Of a DNA stretch of 37,576 nucleotides, positions 23,394 to 31,034 are shown in pieces; the first letter of the stretch is position 1, and each line of letters starts with the position of its first letter. Location of the stretch: positions 1-37,576 of the IMG/VR virus record IMGVR_UViG_3300005529_000070. One strand, written 5' to 3'. The notes under the pieces were generated by a model, which made no database searches, was not told where the DNA came from, and worked only from the letters and a program-made list of their open reading frames with translations. Made by a program: the position numbers and the translations under genes. Source of the stretch: a virus.

Positions 23394-24100
23394 TGCATGT
23401 AGCCCCCGAGGAGACCGAGATCACCGTGGATATTCCCCGGCACCTTTAAAACCCCGGCCGAGGTAGACCCACCACCACCGCCACTTGCTTGCATGATTGC
23501 GTCGACAATTCCAGCGTTAGCATTACCCGCTCCAGTCCCGATGGTCGCGGTCTGCGAGCTCTGGGTAGTAGAGACTATGCGGTATTCAGTTAACTGGAAA
23601 TCCGCCCCAGAAATCTTCGTCGCGGCCGAACCGCCGATATTTCCTTGCGTCGGGCTGGCGGTGCTTCCCATCCGATAACTGGCTATCACCGAGTCGTTCG
23701 CATTCGACGTGCTAAAGGTAATCGGGTCTGACTGCGCGCTGTATGGAATACCTGCATCTCCATCCCAGATCGTGCTCGTATCCTGCCCGCTAAAGGCGTA
23801 TACGTCCGTCGTGATAAAGCTCGTAGAGCCGCCCAGCGTGAGCGTGAACTGCACGCTCGATAAAGCACCAGAGGCTTGTGCCGCCCACTCCTCAATGAAG
23901 TTGACCGTGGTCGGGTCAGACTGACGTTTTCTCAAAGACCAGGTCAACGATCCACCGCTGATGCTGCTTACAGACGTTCCGTTAATCGTGACGGAGATGA
24001 ATATTTCCGCCGCCTGGGTCGTGGTGAAGGCTCCAGTGGTGAGCGACGATCCGCTCGTCGCGTTGTTGTGGACCGGAGTGCCTTCTAACGCTAGCGCCAT
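23390..24100 (-). CDS. Beta-sandwich virion protein, Gly-rich C-terminus
   Basis: A 236-residue Ser/Thr/Gly-rich protein with regular beta strands (EIFISVTINGTSV, SVQFTLTLGGSTSF, TTDVYAFSGQD) and a flexible GGGGGS segment before its last 25 residues. It resembles capsid decoration or fibre-base proteins. The gene begins right after the preceding stop (TAAATG) and overlaps the fibre gene by ATGA, so the two are probably co-produced. Confidence 0.6.
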   Translation of the reverse strand: MALALEGTPVHNNATSGSSLTTGAFTTTQAAEIFISVTINGTSVSSISGGSLTWSLRKRQSDPTTVNFIEEWAAQASGALSSVQFTLTLGGSTSFITTDVYAFSGQDTSTIWDGDAGIPYSAQSDPITFSTSNANDSVIASYRMGSTASPTQGNIGGSAATKISGADFQLTEYRIVSTTQSSQTATIGTGAGNANAGIVDAIMQASGGGGGSTSAGVLKVPGNIHGDLGLLGGYMQ

Positions 24101-24487
24101 TTACAGAGTGGTCATCGTGTTCACGCTGATTGCAGTCGTGAACGTCTTCAGAACTTGAGCCGAAGCCCTACCTTTCGTATTCGCATCCGCAGGTTGTGGA
24201 AACCCTGCTTTGAACGTCGCCCCGCTGATTACACCCACATAAGGATCATTCACGCCTTGCGAGTCACCGTTGACGGTGAAACTTCCAAGTGCCGAGAACG
24301 TCACGCCGTTGTCGTAGCTGATCTCCAGGGTGATCGTCGCAATATCACCGAGCGGCCATCCCGACGGGTTCGTGAATACGAACTGCATCCACACCGCGCC
24401 GGCGGAAATCCCGAACGCCTGCGGGCCGAACGACTGGCCGGTGTTATAGGTGTGCTGCGGAACGTTAAGAGCGGTTACCGTCGGCAT
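24101..24487 (-). CDS. Small beta-sandwich virion protein
   Basis: A 128-residue protein with a beta-sandwich look (WMQFVFTNPSGWP, ATITLEISYDNGVTFSALGSF). It overlaps the portal end by 23 bases. Probably a head decoration or head-completion protein; no family recognised. Confidence 0.6.
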   Translation of the reverse strand: MPTVTALNVPQHTYNTGQSFGPQAFGISAGAVWMQFVFTNPSGWPLGDIATITLEISYDNGVTFSALGSFTVNGDSQGVNDPYVGVISGATFKAGFPQPADANTKGRASAQVLKTFTTAISVNTMTTL

Positions 24488-26750
24488 CGATTAGCTTTGG
24501 CCTTACGCCTTGAGCTCTGCCTTTTGCGTCTCTCACGATTTCCTTCTCGGCCATCGCGGCGTCAATTGCCCCTTGGAGTTTTGTCTGTAGCTGGTCGTGC
24601 ATGGCTTGCTGCTGATTCAGAAGAGCCTGGATATGACCCTTCAAGACTTCAAGTTGTTGGTCGTTGTTGGCTTCTTGGGCAGACTTTTGAAGGTCTCCCA
24701 ATTTATCCAGGACCATCTGCCGGTTCTCATGGGAGATGGTCAGGGCGTGTTTCGCCATATCGACCTGGAGGTCTTTATCTTGTTTCATCGACTCCATCAT
24801 CGCCCCGAACTTCTCTTTATCAGCCTCCAGCTTCTGCTGCATTTGAGTCAGGAAAGCATCCAGTTGCATCTTCTGGTCCTTCTGCTGTGCAGCCATGTCC
24901 TGCTTCTCTTTCTGAAGCTGGAGCTTGATGAGGTCGGGGTTGGGTTGGGGTTGTGGAGGCGGAAGAGTCTTCGGATTGGTAAACAACTGATCCGCTTCTC
25001 TCGGGAACAAAGCCTTGGCTGCGATATGAGCCAGGTGGTAGGCGTTGTCTTCTGTAACCACTCTCCCCGCAAGACCCATCTGCGCCATGCCCTGCATCAT
25101 GTTCCCTAGCATGGTCACACCCTGGACTGCGTTCTGTTGAGACCCTGTCCCAAGACCAACAGTGACCGTCATGTTGAAACGGCTTCTCCACTCCCGAGGG
25201 TCTACTTCTACCCACTGGCCTCTCAGCTTCACCATCTGTTTCTTTTGTTGGTGCTTGGACTCCAGCTCGAGAATCTTCCACATGATTTCCTTGACGCAGG
25301 TCTCAGCAAGAATTCTTGCCATCAAGGTGATTCGTTCCAGAGCTGCGTTACGGAAGGCCTCCACAAAGGTCGCCTTCGCGTTAATCGCATCCGGGTCTAC
25401 AGCGTTTGGAAAGTCTGTAGCTCCTACCCGATTGGTTTTGACCTTATCCAGGTAGTCGAGCAGGTTGTAGAACGGCTGACCTAAGAGAGGATTATCGATT
25501 CTCTTAACGGACCCCATAGCCTTGACCCTAACTACACCGTTAGGTCTCGCGGTGAGGAGGTCGGCCATGTTGACCATGTTCTCCAAGACTTCCATTCGAC
25601 CGTTATTGGCTACATAAGCGTTGTCGAAGAGTTGTCTCAGAACCGTGGACTTCTGGAGTTGAATGTCTCCTACAAGATCAAAGATTGATAATCCGTAATG
25701 CTTGTGAGGCATCAGGATCGCTGTTCCACCAATGATCGGAAGACTGTCGAACTCCTCGTTGTCGAGGATCGTCTTTCCTACCTTAGTGACTTTTCTTAAC
25801 TCAGCAATCCCATCCCCGTCGTAATCAACCTTGAAATACGCTTCGCAGAGCCAGACTCGCCTAGTGGTCGGGTCGTTAGACTCCTGGTCATACCTGTAGG
25901 AAAGAGCGTCGTCGAACTTAAGTCTTTCGACTCTTTCCAGATTGAAGTCAGCATTGGGCGCGTAGTCCGCGATGTTGTCTTCAATCTCATAACCCATCTC
26001 GCGAATGTCGGAGATGGTTCTTAAAGTCCGGTGTTCAACAAATCTTGCAGAGGAAAGATCGTTCCCCGCCTCCCTCGAGATTAGAACTTCCTCCGGGGGG
26101 AGCGGGTCGATACAAACCTTCCCATACTTCCTTGATCTCTTGAAAACAGCGTCATGAAGCTTGGGAGTCGGTATTTGGGGAATCGGCATCCCCATCTGCT
26201 GCATTTGAAGGACCTGCTGTTGGATCTGTTTCTCAGCGTCTTCGTCGGGTCTCTCTGTATGCTGCTTTAGCTCAAGTTCTGGATCGTCCAGAAGATGCTC
26301 AAACTCGGCATCGGTGAGGTTTTCGTATTGTTCTTTCCCGTTGTCTTCGTAGTTCTCCCAGTAGACTTTGACGTAGCCGTTCTTCTGGAGGAGCGCGTCT
26401 TTGAAGAGGCAGTAAAGAGCCAGGAAGCCGTTATTAAGACGACTGAAGACGTAATTAACGTAATCAGTCGCTTGTTGCGCGGCGGCTTCATCATCCGGCT
26501 TTTGGGCCTCAAACCTGACTATCTCATCTGAAGCCGTGAACATCGCCATCAAAGAGGGGAGAATCCCCTCTACGGCGTCTTTGACTTCAGTTGTGACTAC
26601 TTGAGAGCGACCCTCGACCTCATTTCCATAAGGCTGTCCGTAGTAATACTGCATCGCCTTTCGGCGCTGCTCGGACAGAAGGGAGGTGAAGTGAACTAAG
26701 CAGTTCGCTTCCTCTTTCTCAATAGTCGCTAAGAGCTCGTCTTGATCCAA
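24465..26750 (-). CDS. Portal protein, P22-like
   Basis: A 761-residue P22-type portal (P22 gp1 is about 725). Evidence: N-terminal SLLSEQRRKAMQYYYGQPYGNEVEGRS and EVKDAVEGILPSLMAMF, the wing/stem pattern VYWENYED, CIDPLPPEEVLISREA, the strand YFKVDYDGDGIAELRKVT, and the stem/crown region near FVEAFRNAALERITLMARILAETC. The last 150 residues are a Gln/Lys-rich coiled coil resembling a barrel extension. TTG is the start, with no ATG or GTG nearby. Confidence 0.9.
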   Translation of the reverse strand: MDQDELLATIEKEEANCLVHFTSLLSEQRRKAMQYYYGQPYGNEVEGRSQVVTTEVKDAVEGILPSLMAMFTASDEIVRFEAQKPDDEAAAQQATDYVNYVFSRLNNGFLALYCLFKDALLQKNGYVKVYWENYEDNGKEQYENLTDAEFEHLLDDPELELKQHTERPDEDAEKQIQQQVLQMQQMGMPIPQIPTPKLHDAVFKRSRKYGKVCIDPLPPEEVLISREAGNDLSSARFVEHRTLRTISDIREMGYEIEDNIADYAPNADFNLERVERLKFDDALSYRYDQESNDPTTRRVWLCEAYFKVDYDGDGIAELRKVTKVGKTILDNEEFDSLPIIGGTAILMPHKHYGLSIFDLVGDIQLQKSTVLRQLFDNAYVANNGRMEVLENMVNMADLLTARPNGVVRVKAMGSVKRIDNPLLGQPFYNLLDYLDKVKTNRVGATDFPNAVDPDAINAKATFVEAFRNAALERITLMARILAETCVKEIMWKILELESKHQQKKQMVKLRGQWVEVDPREWRSRFNMTVTVGLGTGSQQNAVQGVTMLGNMMQGMAQMGLAGRVVTEDNAYHLAHIAAKALFPREADQLFTNPKTLPPPQPQPNPDLIKLQLQKEKQDMAAQQKDQKMQLDAFLTQMQQKLEADKEKFGAMMESMKQDKDLQVDMAKHALTISHENRQMVLDKLGDLQKSAQEANNDQQLEVLKGHIQALLNQQQAMHDQLQTKLQGAIDAAMAEKEIVRDAKGRAQGVRPKLIDADGNRS

Positions 26751-26856
26751 TATCGGCTCGCTTTATTCTTTTTGTTCTTTTCGTGCCGCATCGTGGACAA
26801 AACATCCCGCGTGCGAATGGATAGCCGCATTCGGCGCATTTCAGCACCAGCGGCAT
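26719..26856 (-). CDS. Tiny zinc-ribbon protein
   Basis: A 45-residue protein with CAEC (7-10) and CPRC (20-23), a complete short zinc ribbon, then a basic tail. It begins four bases after the preceding stop and overlaps the portal start by 32 bases. Function unknown; tiny ribbon proteins recur throughout this genome. Confidence 0.65.
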   Translation of the reverse strand: MPLVLKCAECGYPFARGMFCPRCGTKRTKRIKRADIGSRRALSDY

Positions 26857-26859
26857 CTG

Positions 26860-27144
26860 TTATGGGTCTAGCTCGACGGTCAGAAGCAGCTTGTCTGAAG
26901 TCTCTCTACTGGAGATGATTCTGTTGGCTTCATAAGGCGCGAAGCCGCTTTCTCTCAAGAGAAGAAGAACGGTAGCCTTCCCGACTTCGATTTCTTTCGT
27001 CTTGGGACTCATCGTTTTAGACTGCGGCCAACAGGAAATGCACCAACCGCCCTCCACGTTTTGATACATGGATGGCTTACCGCATTTGATACACGGGACC
27101 ATCTCTATCGGCGGTTTAGACGATTCCTGTGGCTGGGTAGGCAA
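26860..27144 (-). CDS. Zinc-ribbon protein after terminase
   Basis: A 94-residue protein: CIKC (18-21) and CISC (35-38) make a zinc ribbon, followed by a helix/strand domain ending KLLLTVELDP. The start is uncertain: TTG 27144 overlaps the terminase end by 29 bases; ATG 27102 lacks a ribosome-binding site but would keep the ribbon. Function unknown, perhaps helping packaging by position. Confidence 0.65.
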   Translation of the reverse strand: MPTQPQESSKPPIEMVPCIKCGKPSMYQNVEGGWCISCWPQSKTMSPKTKEIEVGKATVLLLLRESGFAPYEANRIISSRETSDKLLLTVELDP

Positions 27145-28525
27145 TGGGTTCCGACCACTCGGTCGAGTTGTTCATTGTTGTGCTGTACAAAGCCGCGTAT
27201 TGAAGAGCGTCTTGAAGGTGCGAGTAGTCGTTCTTGTCTGGAACGTCCTTGAATCTTTCCTGTCCCACCACTTGAAGTCTTCGGTATTGATAGCGACCAT
27301 TAAAACCCCGTCTAAGCATGTCGCACTTGGGGTCAACCATCAGACAGGGTTTCCCGTCTGTCATTCGGGTTAGGTATTTAGCTACCGCTTCTCTTCTTCC
27401 GACAAAAGCATTGGTAGAAGCCGGGGAACAAGCAATCCCCTCCTCCGCTAGTTCCATAAAACAAGACTTCTCATCGTTCTGGGACTTCGCCATCCCAGCG
27501 GGATCTCCAACTGCTTGAAAACTCATCCCCGGATAGTTCATTGCTAAATGAGGTCTCACTACGTCTCTAGCGAACTGTCTGATCCCCATGTCTTTCGCGA
27601 AGAGCTCGTCAACTACTAACAACTGACCTCGAGGACTTACCTGGCAAATCGCACAAGCAGGGGTTAATCCATAGTCGAAACCAAGTAATAGAGGAAGACC
27701 AGGATCAGCCACCACAGGACGGCAGTGAATGTCATCGGCCCACTCCGGGTAAACGGGTCTTCCGTCTGCGATGGTTCCGTAGTTACCTAGAAGGAAGACC
27801 TTGATCCACTCTCTAGCTTTACCCGGAACCTGCCTTAAATAGTATTCATGACCCCCTGGTAAATTCTTTACGTTCTCCGCGTTTGGGTTAGGCGCATAAG
27901 CGCCATCTCTCTCGACAAGTCCGCCGGGCTGCCTGAAGAACTCCCACTCTTTAGGCTTTTCCCTCTCTGCGAGCCGAAAGTACCAGTGGTCATCGTCCGG
28001 CGGGTTGGTATCGAGCAGAACTCCGGTCCACGTCGGGCCACCCTGGCGCGCAGGAGGAAAACGCCCGACCCGCTGCGTGACCATATCGAAAACGGCCTTA
28101 GGGAGTTCGCCCGCTTCATTGATCCACGCTCCAGTCAATTCCAAAGACTTAAGTTTCCCAATCTCCTCGGGTCTATCCACCGGGAAAAAGAAGACCTCCA
28201 TCTCCATCTGGGTCCCATCTTTTAACTTTCCACTGATGGTCCCCGTAATCGGAGCGTCCCACTTCATCACACACCCAGCAGCCCATTCCTGCCACGTTTT
28301 AATCGTGGTGGACTTCAGCTCCGGATAAGTGTTTCTGATAATGGCCCAGCGGGTCCTACGAACCCCCAGAAACGCTTTCTGTTCTTGAGCCCTACTCAGT
28401 ATCTCGATACAGCAAGCGGTGCTCTTGGAACTTCCTACGGGGCCCATCAAGCCTCTAACGAAGGCGTTACTGGCGTGAAACCTCTCCACCGTAGGTCCGG
28501 CGGGGATGTAGCTGATGGAGTCCAC
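27116..28525 (-). CDS. Terminase large subunit
   Basis: A 469-residue packaging ATPase-nuclease. Walker A MGPVGSSKST (27-36), Walker B with catalytic Glu in LTGAWINEAGE (130-140), coupling motif LLDTNP (170-175), and nuclease Asp residues in GFDYG (D284), GDPAG (D341) and SHLQDALQYA (D439). GTG starts by overlapping the upstream stop (TAGTG) with no obvious ribosome-binding site, so coupling is likely. The packaging strategy cannot be read directly. Confidence 0.95.
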   Translation of the reverse strand: MDSISYIPAGPTVERFHASNAFVRGLMGPVGSSKSTACCIEILSRAQEQKAFLGVRRTRWAIIRNTYPELKSTTIKTWQEWAAGCVMKWDAPITGTISGKLKDGTQMEMEVFFFPVDRPEEIGKLKSLELTGAWINEAGELPKAVFDMVTQRVGRFPPARQGGPTWTGVLLDTNPPDDDHWYFRLAEREKPKEWEFFRQPGGLVERDGAYAPNPNAENVKNLPGGHEYYLRQVPGKAREWIKVFLLGNYGTIADGRPVYPEWADDIHCRPVVADPGLPLLLGFDYGLTPACAICQVSPRGQLLVVDELFAKDMGIRQFARDVVRPHLAMNYPGMSFQAVGDPAGMAKSQNDEKSCFMELAEEGIACSPASTNAFVGRREAVAKYLTRMTDGKPCLMVDPKCDMLRRGFNGRYQYRRLQVVGQERFKDVPDKNDYSHLQDALQYAALYSTTMNNSTEWSEPIAYPATGIV

Positions 28526-28725
28526 TAACGACGCGCACCGCCATTTTTGCCTGACTTTCGCCCAGCGCTTTCATATTTGACGACCCGCGTGATCTCGGAG
28601 GGGCAGTCGCCCCTTAAATAGCGCATAAACGCCCTAGCGTCCTCGCGCGACAGAAAAACGTCAGTTACCGGCACAAACTGATCGTCCACCCAAGTCTCTC
28701 GTACCCAAACGTGGCCGCGCCTCAT
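28525..28725 (-). CDS. Small protein preceding terminase large subunit
   Basis: A 66-residue protein (MRRGHVWVRETW, FLSREDARAFMRYLRGD) with an alpha-beta character and a basic tail. It overlaps both neighbours (ATGA and TAGTG). Unknown function. Confidence 0.6.
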   Translation of the reverse strand: MRRGHVWVRETWVDDQFVPVTDVFLSREDARAFMRYLRGDCPSEITRVVKYESAGRKSGKNGGARR

Positions 28726-28991
28726 TTCGCCCTTCTCTTCCTCATGTACTCCCTTTGGTAGGCGTTGTAGGCTTCTCTGGCTCGGCGATTTCGAGTTCGT
28801 CCAGTAGACGGACGATCTGCATCCCCAACCGCGGCGGGATTGTCTCCACCGGCTGGCAGTGTTTCAGTATTTCCTCGATCACCCATCGCACTTCTGTTAG
28901 TCGCATCTGTGTTAGTCGCACATCCCTCGTGAATCCATCTCTGTGAAGGCCAGTAACCTCGGCCGCAGACACATAACGTTTTCGTTTGCAT
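28722..28991 (-). CDS. Zinc-binding small protein with TN repeats
   Basis: An 89-residue protein: C7-x-C9, H21 and C24 (CVCGRGYWPSQRWIHEGC) suggest a zinc site; short TN repeats follow (ATNTDATNRSA), and the C-terminus AYNAYQREYMRKRRAK is a basic helix seen in small phage proteins. The middle (36-70) is low-complexity and uses codons poor in G/C at third positions, unlike the ends, because a second frame in the same DNA looks more protein-like there. Confidence 0.6.
   Translation of the reverse strand: MQTKTLCVCGRGYWPSQRWIHEGCATNTDATNRSAMGDRGNTETLPAGGDNPAAVGDADRPSTGRTRNRRAREAYNAYQREYMRKRRAK
28742..28906 (-). CDS. Nested helical ORF inside the zinc-protein gene
   Basis: A 54-residue frame from ATG 28906 wholly inside the previous gene. 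It encodes a credible helical protein (VRWVIEEILKHCQPVE, GMQIVRLLDELEIAEPEKP) with G/C-rich third codon positions. No clear ribosome-binding site. Either both frames are used or one is an echo; the codon pattern favours this frame in 28795-28906. Confidence 0.45.
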   Translation of the reverse strand: MRLTEVRWVIEEILKHCQPVETIPPRLGMQIVRLLDELEIAEPEKPTTPTKGST

Positions 28992-29170
28992 TCAAATCGT
29001 GTGTGGATGGGAGAGGCCCGCGCTCACCGGAACGAGGACTCCTCGCGGTTTTCTCTCCCCCGGTGCCGGCCTTGGCAAGGAATCTCTTTCGGCTCGGAAG
29101 CATGCTTTGCTGCGCTGCACATTATTTGACATAAAACAGATTGTGGGCGAGCGCTGCACAAAGCCGTTGA
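28992..29170 (-). other. Gap with direct and inverted repeats near terminase
   Basis: 179 bases without a supported gene between the small terminase gene and the zinc-protein gene. It holds two exact copies of GCGCTGCACA (29112-29121, 29151-29160) flanking TTGACATAAAACAG, and a palindrome CGAGGACTCCTCG (29033-29045). The location beside terminase makes it a candidate packaging site. Confidence 0.45.
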
Positions 29171-29611
29171 TTACTCTGGCTTATTGCTCTGCGTCACATC
29201 CTCTGACTCGATATCCACCGCTGTTTGCTGCCCTGCGTCACGCCTCAGATTGATGTTGATCTGCACCGCTTGGGCTACGTTTGGCACGTCCTGGCCGTAG
29301 ATCCGACGACACACACGCTCGAGCTCCCACTGAGCCGATCTGAGCTGTTCGCGCGCACGTGTCAAGTCAAGCGCGTTGTCGGCCTTATCCATCAAGTCTT
29401 CGGCTCGCTCTTTCCTTGTTAGAGCCTTAGTGAGTTGAGCGTCACGCCATTGCTCCTCAGCGTGTTTGAGCATGAAGAGAGAGAGGGCTGCTCTGGTTAC
29501 GCCATAGCTCTTGGCGATCTGTTCACCAGACTCTTCGGCTAAATAACGTTCTAGGATGTCTTTGGGGTCTACGTCTTTAAGAGGGGCTAGTTGTCCGCCT
29601 TTACTGAGCAT
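29171..29611 (-). CDS. Terminase small subunit
   Basis: A 146-residue DNA-recognition subunit. The N-terminal helix-turn-helix (ILERYLAEESGEQIAKSYGVTRAALSLFM) fits known small terminases, followed by a helical oligomerisation region (RKERAEDLMDKADNALDLTRAREQLRSAQWELERV). It precedes the large subunit by four small genes instead of directly. No ribosome-binding site is evident for ATG 29611. Confidence 0.85.
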   Translation of the reverse strand: MLSKGGQLAPLKDVDPKDILERYLAEESGEQIAKSYGVTRAALSLFMLKHAEEQWRDAQLTKALTRKERAEDLMDKADNALDLTRAREQLRSAQWELERVCRRIYGQDVPNVAQAVQININLRRDAGQQTAVDIESEDVTQSNKPE

Positions 29612-29662
29612 TAGGTCTGGAGTTCAGGGTGCCGTCAATTAAGCCCTCGTCTCTCCGAGGTG

Positions 29663-29761
29663 TCATGGGGTCTCGCACAGCCGCCATTGGCCGTGTAGTT
29701 TGTCGATTGGGACGTACCAATCCGGCCGCGAGCTGGCCGCCTTTCCTATAAGGCCGCTCAT
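29663..29761 (-). CDS. Tiny ORF, 32 residues
   Basis: A 32-residue frame ([21 protein letters not shown]) whose ATG overlaps the preceding stop (ATGA). A small hairpin (CCTCG/CGAGG, 29646-29661) follows its stop but lacks a T-tract. Plausible but short; could be chance. Confidence 0.4.
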   Translation of the reverse strand: MSGLIGKAASSRPDWYVPIDKLHGQWRLCETP

Positions 29762-29922
29762 CCCGGCTGATGCGCTGCCTTCAATTGTGGAAATCTCGCT
29801 TCTAGCTCTCTGATGTCGTTACTTACATCTGCAACGCCATGCCAATCCTCGAGTTCTATCTTTAACAGCATGTAAGTCACGAGGATCTGCTTCTTTCTTT
29901 CCGGGGTTGTTTCAGCGTCCAC
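29758..29922 (-). CDS. Small phage protein (GTG start)
   Basis: A 54-residue helical protein ([40 protein letters not shown] split by short loops), a pattern familiar from uncharacterised early phage proteins. GTG overlaps the end of the DUF6496-like gene. No strong ribosome-binding site. Confidence 0.6.
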   Translation of the reverse strand: MDAETTPERKKQILVTYMLLKIELEDWHGVADVSNDIRELEARFPQLKAAHQPG

Positions 29923-30061
29923 GCTTCAGCACTGGGGTTTTGGACCTGCGGGCGACATCTAAAGCAATAGCCACCGCTTGTCTTTGCGGTTTACCCGCTG
30001 CTATTTCGGTGCGGATGTTTTGACTTATCGCTTTTCTGCTTTTCCCTTTGGTCAGAGGCAT
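29912..30061 (-). CDS. DUF6496-like small phage protein
   Basis: A 49-residue protein with the very common phage motif [13 protein letters not shown] preceded by a basic [15 protein letters not shown]. The family is widespread in phages near terminase or replication genes, with unknown function. The upstream frame overlaps it by 71 bases. Confidence 0.75.
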   Translation of the reverse strand: MPLTKGKSRKAISQNIRTEIAAGKPQRQAVAIALDVARRSKTPVLKRGR

Positions 30062-30182
30062 ATTTATCTATCTCAAAGAGGATCGAGGCTTTCCAGAAAT
30101 TTAGGTGCCACTCTGGGGTCTGATTCTGATTCCAGGAGAGCTTGGTCTCCCGGATGATTTGTTTAACTTGGTCGAGATCCAA
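29991..30182 (-). CDS. Small charged protein (TTG start)
   Basis: A 63-residue protein ([45 protein letters not shown]). The TTG overlaps the glycosyltransferase end by 20 bases, and the tail overlaps the DUF6496-like gene. The first 45 residues look like a genuine helical protein; the rest is Lys/Ser/His-rich. Unknown function. Confidence 0.5.
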   Translation of the reverse strand: MDLDQVKQIIRETKLSWNQNQTPEWHLNFWKASILFEIDKYASDQREKQKSDKSKHPHRNSSG

Positions 30183-30825
30183 GACGCTTTAATACCGCTT
30201 CCTTATGCACACTCGCTCCCATTATTTCGTCCCAGGTCACCGTAGACATGGATGCTCTAGCTTCAGCGGTCCACTCAGCGCTGTAGGGCGAGTCTTTGGT
30301 CTCAGGGAAACAGGGAATACCTTGGGTGAAATGGACTAATTTGGGATTGGCGATCGGCTCGTCATAACCCACGAGTAAATTCCATTCAGCCGGTAGCTCA
30401 CCTATTGAGCTAGCCCATTTAAGGGTCTGTGGCTCTCCAGTCTCGATAAACTCAGGCGTCAAAACTCTGCATTTGTCGTTGTTAAATACCATCAGGCTTG
30501 GCCACTCGAACCTGAGCTTGTTCTTGACTACGCTGACCGCGTGCTCGTAGTGGTCGCCCGCGTAATCTCGGAGTTCATAGACATCGCCAAGGCAAAGCAT
30601 GTCAGCGTCCATGAAGACCGACCAGCCGTGGTCAAAATCGCAAAGGTATGGCGGTAAATAGCGGGTGAACGTGAAATCAGAAAGTCCGCGGCGCTTCACT
30701 GGAAGCTGGTCTATGACCAATGGCGTGATGCTTACCGGCCGGCGAGCTCTCCGGTAAATAGAGTGCATCAGAACCTGCACAGCAACGGGCTGGCGCTTGT
30801 CTACACCAAGGAAGACTCTTAGCGT
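30163..30825 (-). CDS. GT8-like glycosyltransferase, ACG start suspected
   Basis: A glycosyltransferase of the GT8/glycogenin-like kind. It has the metal-binding DxD in WSVFMDADMLCLGDV (middle of the protein) and a late YDEPIANPKLVHFTQGIP. From the first canonical codon (GTG 30780) it is 205 residues, but the preceding in-frame sequence LRVFLGVDKRQPVAV is the first beta strand of the fold and lies upstream of any ATG, GTG or TTG. ACG 30825 sits four bases after GAGGT and is the best start, giving 220 residues. Unlike the other transferases it is separated from the island and is the first gene of the late transcript. Confidence 0.75.
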   Translation of the reverse strand, partial: TLRVFLGVDKRQPVAVQVLMHSIYRRARRPVSITPLVIDQLPVKRRGLSDFTFTRYLPPYLCDFDHGWSVFMDADMLCLGDVYELRDYAGDHYEHAVSVVKNKLRFEWPSLMVFNNDKCRVLTPEFIETGEPQTLKWASSIGELPAEWNLLVGYDEPIANPKLVHFTQGIPCFPETKDSPYSAEWTAEARASMSTVTWDEIMGASVHKEAVLKRLGSRPS

Positions 30826-31004
30826 ATTTACCTCGAATAGGTCAGCCCTAACTCGGAGCGCGCCGACGAGCTCGTTATTTAGTGGGCGTGGTCGGGACCG
30901 GCGGGCTGATTTTCTGGAATTCTGGATTTACGAGGGAAAAACTACCCCTCGCATTTGGACTTATCGGCTTTCGCCTACGATGGACGAATTGTTACCGCGT
31001 TAGA
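30826..31004 (-). other. Long late leader with hairpin
   Basis: About 180 bases of leader between the candidate late promoter and the GT8-like gene, with no supported gene. It contains a hairpin (CGAGGG at 30931-30936 pairing with CCCTCG at 30946-30951) and a TTCTGG direct repeat near 30911-30924. This fits the place where Q-dependent leader control would act, but no canonical terminator is present. Confidence 0.45.
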
Positions 31005-31034
31005 CTTGTACCACTAGATCTAGTTCCAAGTCAA
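31005..31034 (-). promoter_or_regulatory. Candidate late promoter with palindrome in spacer
   Basis: Leftward strand: -35 TTGACT (31034-31029), 18-base spacer, extended -10 TGG-TACAAG (-10 hexamer 31010-31005). The palindrome ACTAGATCTAGT (31013-31024), with outer arms GACTTG/CAAGTC, fills the spacer. It overlaps the stop region of the Q-like gene and would start RNA near 30998. Confidence 0.6.

Noticed and set aside
24155-24928. 257-codon rightward frame
   Set aside because: Antisense to portal and neighbour; composition of a shadow frame.
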